Source of the DNA: Virgibacillus profundi
Lineage (GTDB): Bacteria > Bacillota > Bacilli > Bacillales > Amphibacillaceae
Assembly (NCBI RefSeq): GCF_002287375.1
Contig: NZ_NPOA01000003.1
Location: forward strand, 186,001 to 250,000
Length of the DNA stretch: 64,000 bases
Direction of reading: 5' to 3'
In this document: one piece after another, positions 62,871 to 64,000 of the stretch
How the letters are laid out: each line of letters opens with the position of its first letter
Numbering within the stretch: position 1 is the stretch's first letter
Made by a program: the position numbers and the translations under genes
The notes under the pieces: generated by a model
Databases searched by the model: none
The model's input: the letters and a program-made list of their open reading frames with translations, nothing else
Told to the model about the DNA's origin: nothing

Positions 62871-63560
62871 ATGGATCAGCCAGCTATTCTTATTGTAGAA
62901 GATGAGCAGAAATTAAGTCGAGTTTTACAATTAGAGCTTGAATATGAAAATTATAAAACAGAAATCGCTGATAATGGGAAAGAAGCACTTCGTTTAATGG
63001 AAGAAAAAGAATGGGATTTAGTTTTACTCGATATTATGATTCCGGGGTTAAGCGGCCTGGAAGTTCTGAGAAGGGTAAGACGGACAGATGAGCGTACACC
63101 AATCATATTATTGACTGCCCGTGATGAGATTTATGATAAAGTCAGCGGGTTGGATCTGGGTGCCAATGATTATATAACAAAGCCATTTCAAATTGAGGAA
63201 TTACTTGCACGTATTCGAGTGCATTTAAGAACGCCACAGGTAAAGAAGATTGATGGAGAGCAGCTTTCTGTTGGAGACTTGCACGTCGATATGAATAGAC
63301 GGGAAGTAAAGCGGTCTGAAAAACAAGTTGAACTAACGCCACGAGAATTTGATCTGCTTGTATGCCTATTGAAAAATAAAAATATTGTTCTTACAAGAGA
63401 TAAGCTGATTGAACAGGTATGGGGATTTGATTATTTTGGTGATACAAACGTAGTCGATGTTTATATTCGCTATTTGCGTCAGAAAATTGATAAAGGGTTC
63501 GATGTGGCCTATATCCAGACAGTTCGCGGCGTTGGATATACGATAAAGGATATTGGCTGA
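62871..63560 (+). CDS. OmpR-family response regulator (YkoG/ArlR-like)
   Basis: A 229-residue regulator: phospho-acceptor Asp in DLVLLDIMIPGLSGLE (residue ~53), Lys in DYITKPFQIEELLARIR, and a winged-helix domain (ELTPREFDLLVCLL, NVVDVYIRYLRQKID). ATG 62871 follows GGTGGAGA; the GTG at 62862 is inside it. The kinase gene begins in its stop codon (TGATG). Confidence 0.88.
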   Translation: MDQPAILIVEDEQKLSRVLQLELEYENYKTEIADNGKEALRLMEEKEWDLVLLDIMIPGLSGLEVLRRVRRTDERTPIILLTARDEIYDKVSGLDLGANDYITKPFQIEELLARIRVHLRTPQVKKIDGEQLSVGDLHVDMNRREVKRSEKQVELTPREFDLLVCLLKNKNIVLTRDKLIEQVWGFDYFGDTNVVDVYIRYLRQKIDKGFDVAYIQTVRGVGYTIKDIG

Positions 63561-64000
63561 TGAAATTAAAGACAAAAATCCAGCTGTTTTCAAGCTTGTT
63601 TATGCTTGTATTGGTTTTGCTTGTTAATACGTCTGCTTATTTTTTGTTTTACAAAATTACTTCCGACAGAGAATTGGAGCAATTAACTGATCAAACTAAT
63701 CTACTAGTTAAAACATTAGCAGAAAATCCGGATATTAGTAAAGAAGAAACGAGTGAACTTATATTTGCCTATTTACCAACGAACGGTATGGCTAAGGTGT
63801 TTCCAGAGGAAGGCCAACCTATAGAATGGCTTTATAAGGGGGAAAATGCATATAATGCCTTGGAAGGTGAATTCTCCACCACAGAATCTCAAGTCATTAT
63901 TTCACCAGTGGATGGAGTAAGTATTGCTGTTATTTCAAAGCCAATTATATGGAATAACGGAGAAATTGTAACATTACAAGTATCCAATAATTTAATAGAT
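63560..64000 (+). CDS. sensor histidine kinase, N-terminal part (cut by window end)
   Basis: Only the first 147 codons are in the window: MKLKTKIQLFSSLFMLVLVL with a membrane helix (about 10-32), then an extracytoplasmic sensor region (DRELEQLTDQTNLLVKTLAE, ending near VSIAVISKPI). The HAMP, HisKA and ATPase domains must lie beyond 64000. It is translationally coupled to the regulator upstream, so it is the cognate kinase. Confidence 0.85.
   Translation, partial: MKLKTKIQLFSSLFMLVLVLLVNTSAYFLFYKITSDRELEQLTDQTNLLVKTLAENPDISKEETSELIFAYLPTNGMAKVFPEEGQPIEWLYKGENAYNALEGEFSTTESQVIISPVDGVSIAVISKPIIWNNGEIVTLQVSNNLID

Overview
The window is chromosomal DNA of a low-GC Gram-positive rod of the family Bacillaceae, probably from the Oceanobacillus/Virgibacillus group. 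This rests on the AT-rich base composition, the strong GGAGG-type ribosome binding sites with frequent TTG/GTG starts, the sequences of proS, typA, pdxK, pncA, htrA-cssRS and trhO, and a large content of small intergenic repeats. The genus is an inference. I recognised no rRNA genes, tRNA genes, CRISPR array or phage.

Layout. 0.4-3.2 kb: a GPH sugar symporter facing an AraC regulator. 3.5-9.3 kb: a TnpB relic, then a PlsY-like acyltransferase, a DUF456 protein, pdxK, a His-rich protein, pncA, a GNAT and a T-box-controlled short proS. 9.5-16.4 kb: glutathione peroxidase, trhO, two tandem membrane proteins of unknown function, a cold-shock protein, a methyltransferase and a YfjR-like dehydrogenase. 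16.5-20.6 kb: a GNAT gene broken by a miniature element, zinc-finger proteins, a YIP1-like protein and an HtrA protease. 20.9-24.9 kb: cssRS and typA. 25.3-36.4 kb: ureABCEF, a 0.54-kb repeat block, ureGD, then a five-gene nickel-type ABC importer. Together these form a complete urease system: structural subunits, the UreDEFG nickel-insertion factors and metal uptake. 36.6-48.7 kb: a PQQ-type sugar dehydrogenase lipoprotein, an ABC-2 exporter, a three-gene fatty-acid beta-oxidation operon, a CapA-like lipoprotein and other lipoproteins. 48.8-58.5 kb is the accessory zone: a frameshifted TnpB with its omega-RNA-like end, a LysE exporter, a group II intron remnant and an LnrLMN/LnrJK-like antibiotic-resistance module. 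That module lies between two diverged copies of a ~0.22-kb segment carrying part of an XRE regulator. 58.6-64 kb: a solitary AbrB-like antitoxin, a PadR/DUF1700-like pair, a PopT-like (DUF368) lipid-carrier transporter, a thioredoxin, and a two-component system cut by the window edge.

The most unusual content is non-coding. (1) A family of 87-139-bp palindromic miniature elements occurs three times (16.5, 25.3 and 42.0 kb). It has a left-end hairpin and a right end with two mutually exclusive hairpins that show a compensatory base change; one copy breaks a gene. (2) Two intergenic clusters of a GTTGAGAGA motif (9.4 and 15.3 kb) share the design of three direct copies followed by four or more inverted copies. 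(3) A 539-bp block with inverted ends and two inverted internal GC-rich repeats splits the urease operon between ureF and ureG, and a solo copy sits at 18.2 kb. (4) IS200/IS605-type TnpB relics carry omega-RNA-like 3' ends, one of which runs up to the lysE ribosome binding site. I found no clear new defence or signalling system. The tandem membrane proteins at 11.4-13.7 kb are the best candidate for an undescribed protein system.
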